DNA of 40,346 nt from an uncultured Petrimonas sp. (GTDB lineage: Bacteria; Bacteroidota; Bacteroidia; Bacteroidales; Dysgonomonadaceae), in the NCBI GenBank assembly GCA_934621705.1, contig CAKTUP010000005.1:1-40346 (forward strand). Direction: 5' to 3'. The notes under the pieces were generated by a model. The model was not told the origin of the DNA and searched no databases. It saw only the letters and a list, made by a program, of their open reading frames with translations. Shown here one piece after another: positions 7,047-16,600 of this stretch. Within the stretch, counting starts at the first letter, position 1; every line of letters starts with the position of its first letter. The position numbers and the translations under genes are program-made.

Positions 7047-10000
7047 ATGAAAAGTAATCAAATTCTCACAATCAGGAACATATTTACATCATTGTTCAGT
7101 GTTCTTGTCTTATCTGTTTATGCTCAGAATATTACGGTAAGAGGTACCGTAACGTACGCAACATCCGACGAGCCTGTTATCGGCGCCACCGTTCGCATTC
7201 AGAGCAGTACCGGTTCGGGTTCTGTTACCGATATCGATGGAAATTATGTATTAAACAATGTTCCTTCGGGCGGAACTCTGGAGTTTAGTTATGTAGGACT
7301 CACCACACAATCTGTTTCGGTTGGCGGACGCTCCGAAATCAATATTGTTATGGCCGAAGACAGCGAGTTGCTGGAAGAAGTAGTGGTTACGGCGCTCGGC
7401 ATCCGACGAGACAAAAAAGCGCTGGGATATGCAGTCCAAGGCGTATCGGGCGATGTGTTCAACACGCGGCCGACCAATGCGTTGAGCGCCTTGACCGGGG
7501 TTGTGTCGGGTCTTCAGGTAATTTCGAGCGGAGGAAACATGGGTGGTTCATCGCGGGTTACGCTGCGCGGAATTAATTCCATTACCGGCAACAACCAACC
7601 GCTGTATGTTATTGACGGTGTGCCGCTTGATAATACCGATTTGAATACTTCATCCACGATCAACGGAAGTGCAGGAAAAGATGTGGGAAGTACCATTCAG
7701 GATATCAATCCCGACGATATTGCCGAGATAAGCGTACTGAAGGGGCCATCGGCAGCGGCATTATACGGTTCGAGAGCGGCCAACGGAGTAATTCTGATCA
7801 CTACCAAAAGAGGCGTATCCGATCAGGGAAGGATAAATGTTGAGGTGAATACCGGAATAGAATTTGAGAATATCGCCCGCTTACCGGAACGACAGAAACT
7901 TTACGGAGGCGGATACAATACCACTTTCGCCACGGCAACCATCAACGGCAAAGAATATAAGATCGTTGACTATGCTTCCGATGAGAGCTGGGGCCCTAAA
8001 TTAGACGGAACTCCCGTGCTGCATTGGTATAACCTGGATCCCGAATATCCAAACGATTATTTAAATCCTGAACCCTGGGTATATCCGGAGAACGACGTAA
8101 CGTATTTCTTCAGAACCGGGGTTTCCAACACGAATAACGTATCGCTGTCGCAATCTTCCGATAAACATTCCATTCGTTTGTCACTGACGAACAGGAATGT
8201 AACCGGAACGGTTCCCAATTCGTCGTTAGACCGGAATTCGATAAGTATTTCGGGCACTGCCAACGGAAAATACGTATCGTTCTTCGGTACTGTAAATTAT
8301 TTGAAAAATAAATCGTTAGGGCGTCCGTGGACGGGAGCTTCCAACCGAAACATTATTCTCGAAGCCTATCAGTGGGGAATGGTTCAGATCGATTATAAAA
8401 AACTGCAGGAATACAAACGTCCCGACGGCACTCCACGCGCCTGGAACCGAACAGGATACCGAAACACCGTAGAAGACGAACGTACAAAATATATCGATAA
8501 TCCCTATTGGTCGGCGTATGAAAGTTACCTGGAAGAAAATCGCGACAGGCTATACGGTACCATTGGTATAGAAATTACGCCCTACGATTGGTTGTCTGTT
8601 ACCGGACGAATCAACGGCGATGTTTATCAATACAACTCGCAAGACCGCATCGCCGTATATTCGCGGTCGCAATCGCAATATTCGGAATACAGCCAAAATT
8701 ACAACGAGTTTAACTACGAACTGCTGGCCACGATCACCAAAAACTGGGATGTTCATTCGCTTGTTGCCAACATCGGAACCAATTACCTGCAACGCAAAAG
8801 GCGAATAAGCGATATTGTTACCTCGGGCGGATTGATCGTGCCGAATTTCTACAATCTGACTAACGCAACGTCAACTGTTATTAATCCTATAACCGGAGCG
8901 TATAACAAGGCGCTGACTTCTGTTTACGGCAGCGTTTCGTATGGCTGGAAAAGCGCTGTGTACGTAGAGGGAACGCTGCGTAACGATTGGTCGTCCACCT
9001 TACCCCAGGAAAACAATTCGTATTTGTATCCTTCGCTCACTTCTTCCTTTATTTTGAGCGAGTTGCCCGCGTTGAAAAACAGCAGCTGGCTTTCGTTCGC
9101 AAAACTCCGTTTGGGCTGGGCGCAGGTGGGTAACGATACCGATCCGTATCAACTGTATAAAGTGTACGAAGCGCTGCCTGCCATCAACGGCAACATAGCT
9201 TATACGCTGCCGTCGCAATTGAACAACCTGAACCTGAAACCCGAAATTACTTCGTCGGTGGAAACGGGATTGCAATTACAATTTTTCAAAAATCGGATAG
9301 GATTAGACGTAACATATTACGACAACACGAGCCGCAATCAGATTATCTCGCTGCCGACGTCCGACGCGTTTGGTTACACCACAAAATTGATCAATGCCGG
9401 CGAAATAAACAACCGGGGAGTGGAAGTAACATTTAATGCCAATCCCGTACAGACAAGAAATTTCGGATGGAATTCGATTATCAACTTCTCGAAAAATCAA
9501 AACAAAATTGTTAAACTTTCCGACGCGGTTTCGAAACTCGATTTAAGCACCACGCTGGTCAGCTTGTCGGCACAGGAAGGAGAAAGCTATGGACAATTGT
9601 TCGGTTACGATTTTGTGTATGCGCCCGACGGCCGGAAAGTAGTTGACGCCAGCGGCCTTTATATGCGTACACAGCAACTGCGGCCACTGGGAAGCGTGTT
9701 ACCCGATTATCTTTGGGGCTTTCAAAACCAGTTCCGGTTCAAAAACTTTAATTTAGGTTTTCTTATCGACTCGCGCGTGGGTGGAAAATTCTTTTCGCAA
9801 ACCTACAAAGTAGCGATGTATTCCGGCATATTGCCCGAAACCGCCGCAAACGGAATCCGTGAAACCGGTGTGGTGATAGACGGTGTAAAGGCCGATGTGG
9901 CCTTCCATGCCGATGGAACATACACCGTGTCCAACACTACCGAAAATACAACCAACGTATCGGCTCAGGCCTGGTCGCGCAACCATTACAGCGGCCCTAC

Positions 10001-10256
10001 CACGTTCGATATTTTCGATGCAACTTTCATTAAATTTCGCGAACTTACGCTCGGTTATGATTTTAAATTGCCGCAGCAAAGCTTTATCAGAAACATTAAC
10101 GCATCTGTTTACGCCCGCAACCTGTTCTATTTGTATCGGGCAAGTAAAATCATCGATCCCGAGCTGACAAACAGCGGCGGAAACGTGCAGGGGATCGAAG
10201 GCGGAAATCTGCCGACTCCCATCACCTACGGGTTGAACTTAAATTTCAAATTTTAA
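7047..10256 (+). CDS. SusC/RagA-family TonB-linked outer-membrane transporter
   Basis: A 1069-residue outer-membrane beta-barrel that imports nutrients (glycans or peptides) with energy from TonB, together with its SusD-like lid. Domain order: signal peptide (1-26, cleavage SVYA-QN); a carboxypeptidase-regulatory-like beta sandwich (about 28-104; TVTYATSDEPVIGATV ... GNYVLNNVPSG); TonB box and start of plug (LLEEVVVTALGIRR, about 108-121); plug domain to about 240 (LRGINSITGNNQPLYVIDGV, LKGPSAAALYGSRAANGVI); then the barrel, ending in an aromatic-terminated strand (LNLNFKF). There is no N-terminal STN or sigma-interaction domain, so regulation by an anti-sigma factor is not indicated. The SusD partner follows 28 bp downstream. 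No glycoside hydrolase lies nearby, so the substrate is unclear; peptide or other oligomer uptake is as likely as glycan. Confidence 0.95.
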   Translation: MKSNQILTIRNIFTSLFSVLVLSVYAQNITVRGTVTYATSDEPVIGATVRIQSSTGSGSVTDIDGNYVLNNVPSGGTLEFSYVGLTTQSVSVGGRSEINIVMAEDSELLEEVVVTALGIRRDKKALGYAVQGVSGDVFNTRPTNALSALTGVVSGLQVISSGGNMGGSSRVTLRGINSITGNNQPLYVIDGVPLDNTDLNTSSTINGSAGKDVGSTIQDINPDDIAEISVLKGPSAAALYGSRAANGVILITTKRGVSDQGRINVEVNTGIEFENIARLPERQKLYGGGYNTTFATATINGKEYKIVDYASDESWGPKLDGTPVLHWYNLDPEYPNDYLNPEPWVYPENDVTYFFRTGVSNTNNVSLSQSSDKHSIRLSLTNRNVTGTVPNSSLDRNSISISGTANGKYVSFFGTVNYLKNKSLGRPWTGASNRNIILEAYQWGMVQIDYKKLQEYKRPDGTPRAWNRTGYRNTVEDERTKYIDNPYWSAYESYLEENRDRLYGTIGIEITPYDWLSVTGRINGDVYQYNSQDRIAVYSRSQSQYSEYSQNYNEFNYELLATITKNWDVHSLVANIGTNYLQRKRRISDIVTSGGLIVPNFYNLTNATSTVINPITGAYNKALTSVYGSVSYGWKSAVYVEGTLRNDWSSTLPQENNSYLYPSLTSSFILSELPALKNSSWLSFAKLRLGWAQVGNDTDPYQLYKVYEALPAINGNIAYTLPSQLNNLNLKPEITSSVETGLQLQFFKNRIGLDVTYYDNTSRNQIISLPTSDAFGYTTKLINAGEINNRGVEVTFNANPVQTRNFGWNSIINFSKNQNKIVKLSDAVSKLDLSTTLVSLSAQEGESYGQLFGYDFVYAPDGRKVVDASGLYMRTQQLRPLGSVLPDYLWGFQNQFRFKNFNLGFLIDSRVGGKFFSQTYKVAMYSGILPETAANGIRETGVVIDGVKADVAFHADGTYTVSNTTENTTNVSAQAWSRNHYSGPTTFDIFDATFIKFRELTLGYDFKLPQQSFIRNINASVYARNLFYLYRASKIIDPELTNSGGNVQGIEGGNLPTPITYGLNLNFKF

Positions 10257-10284
10257 ATATTCTAATAAAGTAAAAAATAATTAT

Positions 10285-11823
10285 ATGAAAATAAGATATA
10301 TATACTCCATATTTGCAGCGTTACTTTTTCTGGGTTTCGTATCGTGCATCAACGAAGATTTGAACATCGACCCCAATCGTCCCACTTTTGTGCCGACTAC
10401 ATCGTTAATCGTAACCGCCGAAAAAAGACTGGTGGACAACCTGAGGAACGAAAGCGTTTCACTGCGCGGCTCGGCGCTCTTTGTCCAGCAATTGAGCCAG
10501 AATACCTACACAAGCCAATCCCGCTACGATATTCCTTTCGGTTATTCTGCCGAGTATTGGAGCGGATTGTATAAGGTGTTGAACAACTTGCAGGAAATCA
10601 TCAACCTCAACACCGATCCTGCTACCAAAGACATCGTAACCGCCAGCGGAGCGGGGCGCAATGCCAATCAGATCGCCATCAGCCGCATTCTGAAATCGTA
10701 TGCGTATTATGCGTTGACCGATGTTTTCGGAAACGTTCCTTACAATTCCTACGGAAGCGATGACCCCGATTTTCAGGCGTTGCAGCAAAATCCCGATAAC
10801 ATTACGCCCAAATACGCTTCGCAAGAGAAGATTTACGCCGATATTCTTAACGAGTTGAAGCAAGCCGGCGATACCCTAAGCAAATATTCGGCCGAAAAAA
10901 CTTTTGGAAATGCCGACATAATCTATGCCGGAAATAACGATAAATGGGCGAAGTTTGCTCAATCGCTGCGGCTGCGTTTCGCTACCCGGCTCAAGACCAA
11001 GAATCCCGCTTTGTACCAATCGCATTTTACGGATGCGTTGAACAAGGGCGTGTTTGCATCCAACGCCGATAATGCGGTGTATAAGTACGCTTCCACCGCG
11101 CCCAACGAAGCTCCGCTTTACCGGGCGACGGTTACCGCCAACCGGAGAGACTTCGCCGTTTCGCACGTTTTTGTTAATTTACTCAAAGGCGAAAATCCGC
11201 AACTTCCCGTAGCTGATCCCCGCTTAGGTATTTATGCACTCAAAAACGGCGCCGGAAATTATGTGGGATTACCGTATGGATTGACCGAAGGACAGGCCGG
11301 AAAATTTTCGGCACAAAACGTAAGTTTGCCCGGAGCAGTCTATAATGCTGCCAATTACGGCGAAGTGCTGCAGGAATACAGTGAAGTGGTTTTTCTGATT
11401 TCGGAATTCAATAACTGGAGCCAAGCCGATTACGAAAAAGGCGTACAGGCATCGCTGGAGAAATGGGGCGTGCCGGCTGCCGATGTTCAGAGTTATGTAA
11501 CTGCATTGCCTGCTGCCAACCAGCAAAACGTATTGAATCAGAAATACATCGCGTTGTTTACCCAGTTTTTGGAAACTTGGAGCGAATACCGCCGTACCGG
11601 ATTTCCAAATTTTCTAGTTAAACGAAACGATGTGGTTTTCAGCGGCGTTATCGAAGGAGAAAATGTTTCGTACACATTCAGTCCGTTGTTTGGCGATGGC
11701 GGCGTGCCTTCGCGTTTGTATTATCCGGTGAAGGAACAGACCGTTAATAAGGAAAGTTATCAGGATGCCATTGCTGCTCAGGGTGGAGATGTTATTGAAA
11801 CGAAGTTGTGGATATTCAAGTGA
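10285..11823 (+). CDS. SusD/RagB-family nutrient-binding lipoprotein
   Basis: A 512-residue surface lipoprotein that caps the SusC-like pore and captures substrate. The signal peptide ends in a lipobox (GFVSC, Cys21), followed by INEDLNIDPNRP, a common start for this family. The TPR-like helical scaffold is recognisable in RLRFATRLKTKNP and EYRRTGFPNF, and the length fits the SusD-like_2 type. It lies 28 bp after the SusC gene and 43 bp before the thioredoxin-like lipoprotein gene, which suggests a three-gene operon. The ligand cannot be predicted. Confidence 0.92.
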   Translation: MKIRYIYSIFAALLFLGFVSCINEDLNIDPNRPTFVPTTSLIVTAEKRLVDNLRNESVSLRGSALFVQQLSQNTYTSQSRYDIPFGYSAEYWSGLYKVLNNLQEIINLNTDPATKDIVTASGAGRNANQIAISRILKSYAYYALTDVFGNVPYNSYGSDDPDFQALQQNPDNITPKYASQEKIYADILNELKQAGDTLSKYSAEKTFGNADIIYAGNNDKWAKFAQSLRLRFATRLKTKNPALYQSHFTDALNKGVFASNADNAVYKYASTAPNEAPLYRATVTANRRDFAVSHVFVNLLKGENPQLPVADPRLGIYALKNGAGNYVGLPYGLTEGQAGKFSAQNVSLPGAVYNAANYGEVLQEYSEVVFLISEFNNWSQADYEKGVQASLEKWGVPAADVQSYVTALPAANQQNVLNQKYIALFTQFLETWSEYRRTGFPNFLVKRNDVVFSGVIEGENVSYTFSPLFGDGGVPSRLYYPVKEQTVNKESYQDAIAAQGGDVIETKLWIFK

Positions 11824-11866
11824 AACAAAAATTGCGACAGCAGCGTTATTTATAAAAACAAAAACT

Positions 11867-13096
11867 ATGCGAAAACTGATGATTTTAACTGCGATAGCGG
11901 GTATATTTCTCGCATCGTGCACGCAGCAAAACGGGCAAACCTTGAAAAACGGCGTTTGGCATGGCGAATTGGCCGTTAAGAACGATAAATGGGCGCCCTT
12001 TCTTTTCGAGGTTAACACGGTGAATAATGATTCCACCGTTGTTACGCTCATAAACGGCGATGAACGCGTGAAATTACCCGGAATTTTTTATTCCAACGAC
12101 TCGGTAATTATCCCGATTGTGGCTTACGACGCTTTTATCCGTGCAAAACTCAGCGGCGACAATCTCGAAGGGTTATTTCTCAAAAATTACATCGAGAACG
12201 ATGAGGGAGTTCCTTTCCGCGCTCAGTTTAACCTGACCGACAGGTTTTCGCCGGTTTCCGTTCCGTCGCAAGTGCGAATAGACGGAAAGTGGGATGTTTA
12301 TTTTGTTGGCGAAAAAGGCGATACAACACGCAACGTGGGAGTGTTCAAAACCGACGGAGACCGGGTAACCGGATCGGTTTTGACTAATGCGGGAGACCTG
12401 CGTTTTCTCGAAGGAGATTATACCGAAAATGGAGTTCGGCTTTCGGCGTTTGGTGGTTTAAGTCCTTATTTGATAGAAGTTACTTTTCTGAATAGCGATG
12501 TCTTTGAAGGCCAATTCTACACCACACGTGGTGTTACAAAACTGAATGGAAACAGAAACGAAAACGCAAGTTTAGAAGATCCCTACACATTGACTAACAT
12601 GAAACAGGGTTTTGAATCGTTGGGGTTTTCACTTCCGAATCTCGACGGAAAATTGGTTTCGTTGAGTGACGAACGGTATAAGAACAAGATAGTTATCGTT
12701 TCCATCTTGGGTAGTTGGTGTCCCAACTGTCTCGACGAAATGGAGTTTTTGTCGCCGTGGTACAAGGAAAACAAAAATCGGGGTGCAGAAATTGTCGGAC
12801 TTGCGTTTGAGCGAAAAGACGATTTCGATTATGCCAAAGGCACGCTTTCCCGCCTGAAAGAAAAGTACGACGTTGATTACGAAATTCTTTTCGCGGGACA
12901 GGTTGGCGACAAAGCCGTACAGAAAGTGCTTCCCGAAATTGATAAACTGTCGAGCTATCCCACCACTTTTTATATCGATAAAAAAGGGAAAGTCCGTAAA
13001 ATCCATACCGGATTCACCGGGCCGGCAACAGGACTGTTTTACGATGAGTTTAAAAAAGATTTTAATTCGCTGATAGATAGTTTGCTGGCGGAATAG
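11867..13096 (+). CDS. TlpA-like thioredoxin-fold lipoprotein
   Basis: A 409-residue lipoprotein: lipobox FLASC (Cys18), a beta-rich N-terminal region (about 25-240) with repeated G-x-W/G-x-F patterns resembling the DUF4369-type domain that often precedes TlpA domains, and a C-terminal thioredoxin/AhpC-TSA fold (about 250-400) with active-site WCPNC (Trp284, Cys285, Cys288) and cis-Pro region SSYPTTFYID. It probably acts as a periplasm-facing disulfide reductase or thiol oxidoreductase. A longer in-frame start at 11765 would overlap susD and lacks a signal sequence; ATG 11867 gives a clean lipoprotein signal. Its place directly after SusCD implies a role in the maturation or processing of the imported substrate or of the uptake complex; the exact role is unknown. 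Confidence 0.88.
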   Translation: MRKLMILTAIAGIFLASCTQQNGQTLKNGVWHGELAVKNDKWAPFLFEVNTVNNDSTVVTLINGDERVKLPGIFYSNDSVIIPIVAYDAFIRAKLSGDNLEGLFLKNYIENDEGVPFRAQFNLTDRFSPVSVPSQVRIDGKWDVYFVGEKGDTTRNVGVFKTDGDRVTGSVLTNAGDLRFLEGDYTENGVRLSAFGGLSPYLIEVTFLNSDVFEGQFYTTRGVTKLNGNRNENASLEDPYTLTNMKQGFESLGFSLPNLDGKLVSLSDERYKNKIVIVSILGSWCPNCLDEMEFLSPWYKENKNRGAEIVGLAFERKDDFDYAKGTLSRLKEKYDVDYEILFAGQVGDKAVQKVLPEIDKLSSYPTTFYIDKKGKVRKIHTGFTGPATGLFYDEFKKDFNSLIDSLLAE

Positions 13097-13121
13097 TTAA
13101 ATCTTTACATTCCTTAATTCG

Positions 13122-13155
13122 AAAAAAGGTTGTTCTTTAAAGAACAGCCTTTTTT
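13122..13155 (+). terminator. strong intrinsic terminator after the SusC/SusD/TlpA locus
   Basis: A 17-bp near-perfect stem: AAAAAAGGTTGTTCTTT (13122-13138) pairs with 13139-13155, with one G-T wobble and the centre of the palindrome as the loop; it ends in a T6 run. The A-run before the stem makes it bidirectional. The -7 box of the next remnant gene begins only 3 nt later. Confidence 0.85.
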
Positions 13156-13157
13156 GT

Positions 13158-13235
13158 TATCTTTGTGTCCTTAAACTGATTATGGAATTCAGCGAACACA
13201 GCAAGCAAGAAAATCCCCCTATGCACACAAGTGAG
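13158..13235 (+). repeat. left copy of the AlaX-gene 5' end flanking the hsd cassette
   Basis: This block matches 20593-20672 on the same strand. Both begin with the promoter box TATCTTTG plus TG, then a short leader, then 54 coding bases with 45 identities (83 percent). The similarity begins at the -7 box and stops after the 18th codon. The two copies bracket the whole restriction-modification cassette. Confidence 0.75.
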
Positions 13236-13256
13236 TTTAACATGCCTTTGTTTTAA
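13182..13256 (+). pseudogene. 24-codon remnant of an AlaX-like gene
   Basis: A short frame, ATG 13182 to TAA 13254-13256, encodes MEFSEHSKQENPPMHTSE plus six unrelated residues. The first 18 residues match the start of the intact AlaX-like protein at 20619 (MELNEHNKQEYPPMHTTE), including PPMHT; the second His of the HxxxH zinc motif is lost (HTSEF instead of HTTEH) and the frame then ends. It retains a TATCTTTG promoter box 16 nt upstream and could be transcribed, but cannot encode an active enzyme. It is best read as the scar of the insertion that brought in the hsd genes, or as a truncated paralogue. Confidence 0.65.
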
Positions 13257-13317
13257 AAATCTTATAAGACTACTTTACTAAATACGAAATATTATACCGC
13301 CGTTCGGTTGCATTTTT

Positions 13318-13521
13318 ATTGTTTTACCCGCAAGGGTTAAACTACAATAGCCGTATGTAAAACATACGGGAAAAAGCCATGCACGCAGCGCACCAACCCG
13401 AAAGGGTTGAATAATTACATTTATAATATTTGGTTCAACCCTTTCGGGTTGTGGGTGGCGCATTATCCTCCCGTACGTTTCACGTACGGCTATTATTATT
13501 CTGCCCATTCGGGCAATAACA
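13318..13521. repeat. symmetrical six-hairpin element (MITE/REP-like)
   Basis: About 200 bp of non-coding DNA made of six small hairpins in mirror order. Left arm: ACCC-GCAA-GGGT (13326-13337), an 8-bp stem CCGTATGT/ACATACGG (13351-13369), CAACCC-GAAA-GGGTTG (13394-13409). Right arm: CAACCC-TTTC-GGGTTG (13436-13451), CCGTACGT/ACGTACGG (13471-13489), TGCCC-ATTC-GGGCA (13502-13515). The arms are also imperfect inverted repeats of each other over about 90 bp. It lies between the AlaX remnant and the 3' end of hsdR. Such elements are usually non-autonomous repeats mobilised in trans; no transposase or RAYT gene is in the window. Confidence 0.8.
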
Positions 13522-13653
13522 TTGACAAGTAATCCATATAATTAGTGAAATAGCATATTTATCAACTAATTACCGAATTAAATACATATCGTCTTTCTAT
13601 TTGGTAAAGTAGTAATAATCAAATTTTTATTGTTAACCATTTTCTAGCAACCT

Positions 13654-16600
13654 CTACGCCGTCACCACCCCGTGAATATCCTCAACAAACAAACGTATTT
13701 TCGAGGTGTTTTGCCCGTAAACTTTCAACCAATCAAACTCGTTAAACGGTTCTTTGTTGGCAAGAATCTGACCGCTGATGTCGCCGTTCACGCTCACGTA
13801 ATCGAGAATGGATTTCAGGTATTCCAATTGGGAGGAATTGAGTGTATTGGAATCGATAAACTGTGAGAATTTCTGCAATGCCGTTTCACGGTTGATGCCC
13901 ACGAGCGAACGAATAAAAATAGCGACATTTCCGTACATTTTGTTGCCGATATGTTTTTCGTAATCGTCTTTGCTTCCCAATCTTTCCCAAAGCACTTTTT
14001 CCAATTCCCGAATATCGCTATTGGTCAGTTGTTCAAGATTTTTAATTTTCTGAATAACGGGGTCTTCACCATTTTTACTTAAATATTCCAACACTTTTTG
14101 TTTGTAAGAAACGATGAGTCGTGGCTTGGAAACTTCTGCGCCTTCAGAAAGCTCATCTTCAACGTCAATGATAAAGGTTTCGGACTCTTTCCCGTCAATA
14201 AAAATCATCAGGTTCCGCAATTCCGTTCTTATCCTTTCGACTTCCGATACGGTAACGTCTTCCCAAAACTTCTCGGTCTGTACTTCCTTTATCACTTCCA
14301 ACTTGGCTTTTACTTGCGGAATGCTCACTTTTTGTTGTAAGGCTTCGGCAATGGCTACCACCGTTTCAATATTTTTCTCGGCTTTCACCTCCTCGTCCAA
14401 CAAAGAAAGTTCAATCAATAACACAATCAAATCGAATCGTTTGGGGTTCTCGTCTTCCAACGATGAGGGCAGAAGTGGCGAAATATGGCTTCTTATTTCC
14501 ATACCGTCCACCGCCGAAACATATTCCCACGTTTTTTCGGCAGAATATTTATCCACCAACTGCCACGCGTTACGCACATCGATATGTTTCCTGTTGAGTT
14601 CCGATACTTGCGTTCGCAATTCCGATTTCAGCTCTACACACAAACCGCTCAGGTAATCGTCTTCCTGATATTTCAAGTCTTGCAGAGCAATGAGTATATC
14701 TAATTTCAGGTTGAACAATTTTTCGGTAAGCGACGGTTGTCTTACAGAAACTTTCTCCTTGAAATTCACGCTGAAATATTCAAAGTTTCCGCAATAATCG
14801 AATATCAGAAATTCTTTTTTGTGTTCATCGGGTCCAAAAATATGTTCCGATAAACGGGTTCCTCGACCAATCATTTGCTGAAACTTGATCTTGGATTTTA
14901 CACCCTTGAAAAACACCAAATTCAAAATATCGGGAACGTCGATGCCTGTGTCCAACATATCTACCGAAACGGCAATTTGTGGACGATTGTTCCGTTGCTC
15001 AAAATTATCGATCAGGTTTTGCGAATAGTTGACCGTATTGTCAATCAACACACAAAAATCGTGTCCGTACTGCGGATAAAGCAGGTGAAAACGATTAACA
15101 ATCTGCACGGCGTGTTTGTGATTGTAAGCGAAAATAATGCTTTTGCCAATCTTTTCGCCACTCTCAACTTTCAAGCCGTTGGTCATTAAATCCTGCAACA
15201 CTTTGTCCACCGTATCGTCGTTGAAAAGGTAGTTGTACATTTCTCTCGGATTGAAATCCCTTCGCCCCAAAAGCAACACTTCCAAATTGTCGGTTTGCAT
15301 TTCGTACTCATACACTTTTTCGAACTGTTCTTTTTCTTCTTCGCTCAACTCATCGTATTTGATTCCTCCCGAAAGGATTTTCGACTTCCGATTGATTACT
15401 TCGTAAGGATTCAGAAATCCATCCGCAACGGCTTCTTCCAATTCATAATCGAAATTGGGTTCGCCCTGTTCCAAATAAAATGTCTGATACGTGCTCTTGT
15501 CCACTTCGTCGCGAGGCGTGGCAGTAAGCCCGATAAGAAACGCATCAAAATAGTTGAAAATGGACATATATTTCCCGAAAATACTTCGGTGCGCTTCATC
15601 GATAATGATTAAATCGAACCTGCCGACGGAAAACTCTTTGGTGTCGGCATCAATGAAATTAATCATTGTCTGATAGGTGGAGAAAAGTATTCGGGCGTTC
15701 TTGTCGGGTTTCTTCGTATTGTCGGATAGTGCCGATGTGGTTACGTGCGGAAGCAGTTTCGAAAAGTTTTTCATCGCCTGTTTCACCAATGCGGTTCGGT
15801 CGGCAAGAAAAAGCACGTTTTTCACCCAATCGTTGCGCATCAGCACATCCACCAACGAAATAGAAACACGGGTTTTCCCCGTTCCTGTTGCCATTACCAA
15901 CAATCCCCTGCGGTGGAAACTATTCAGGTGTTCTGCAATGCTTGTGATAGCTCGCTTTTGATATTCCCGATTGGTTATTTCGTCTTTAATGTGAAGGTCG
16001 GTTATCGGTTTGCGGTTTTGGCGTTGAACAAGCAATTCCAAATTCTCACGCGAATGAAATCCGTAAACCCGTCGGGGCGGATATCCCAAACGGTCGATAC
16101 AATATATTTCATATCCGTTGGTGTAATAAATCACGGGTTTTACTCCGTATTTTGCTTGCAAACAATCGGCGTACAATTCTGCCTGATGTTTTCCTGCCGA
16201 TGGGTCAACACTTGTTTTTTTAGCTTCGATAACTGCCAACGGCTTGCCGTCGGACCCGAAAATCACGTAATCGATGTGTCCGATATTGGTATTGTTGGGC
16301 ATTCCTGCGGCGCTGATTTCCATACCCACCATATTGGGAGCGAAAACATTTTTTTCGGTAGCCACCTGCCAACCTGCTTCTTTTAGCAGTTGGTCGATGT
16401 AGAGCGCGCGGGTTTCGGCTTCGGTGAAATATTGCGGAAGCGGTGCAGTTTTCAGCACGGGCATTTCTACCGCCACTTTTTCGTATTTCTTGATAACAAC
16501 AGGGCTTGGCTCAATTTCCGATTTGGGAGTAACGTAAATCTCTTTTTGCGGAGTGAGCAAGGTTTTGTCGAATCGGGGAAAGGTGTCGATTACGTCCAAC

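Noticed and set aside
13318..13521. CRISPR array
   Set aside because: The hairpins are arranged as an inverted, not direct, series and there are no regular spacers or cas genes.
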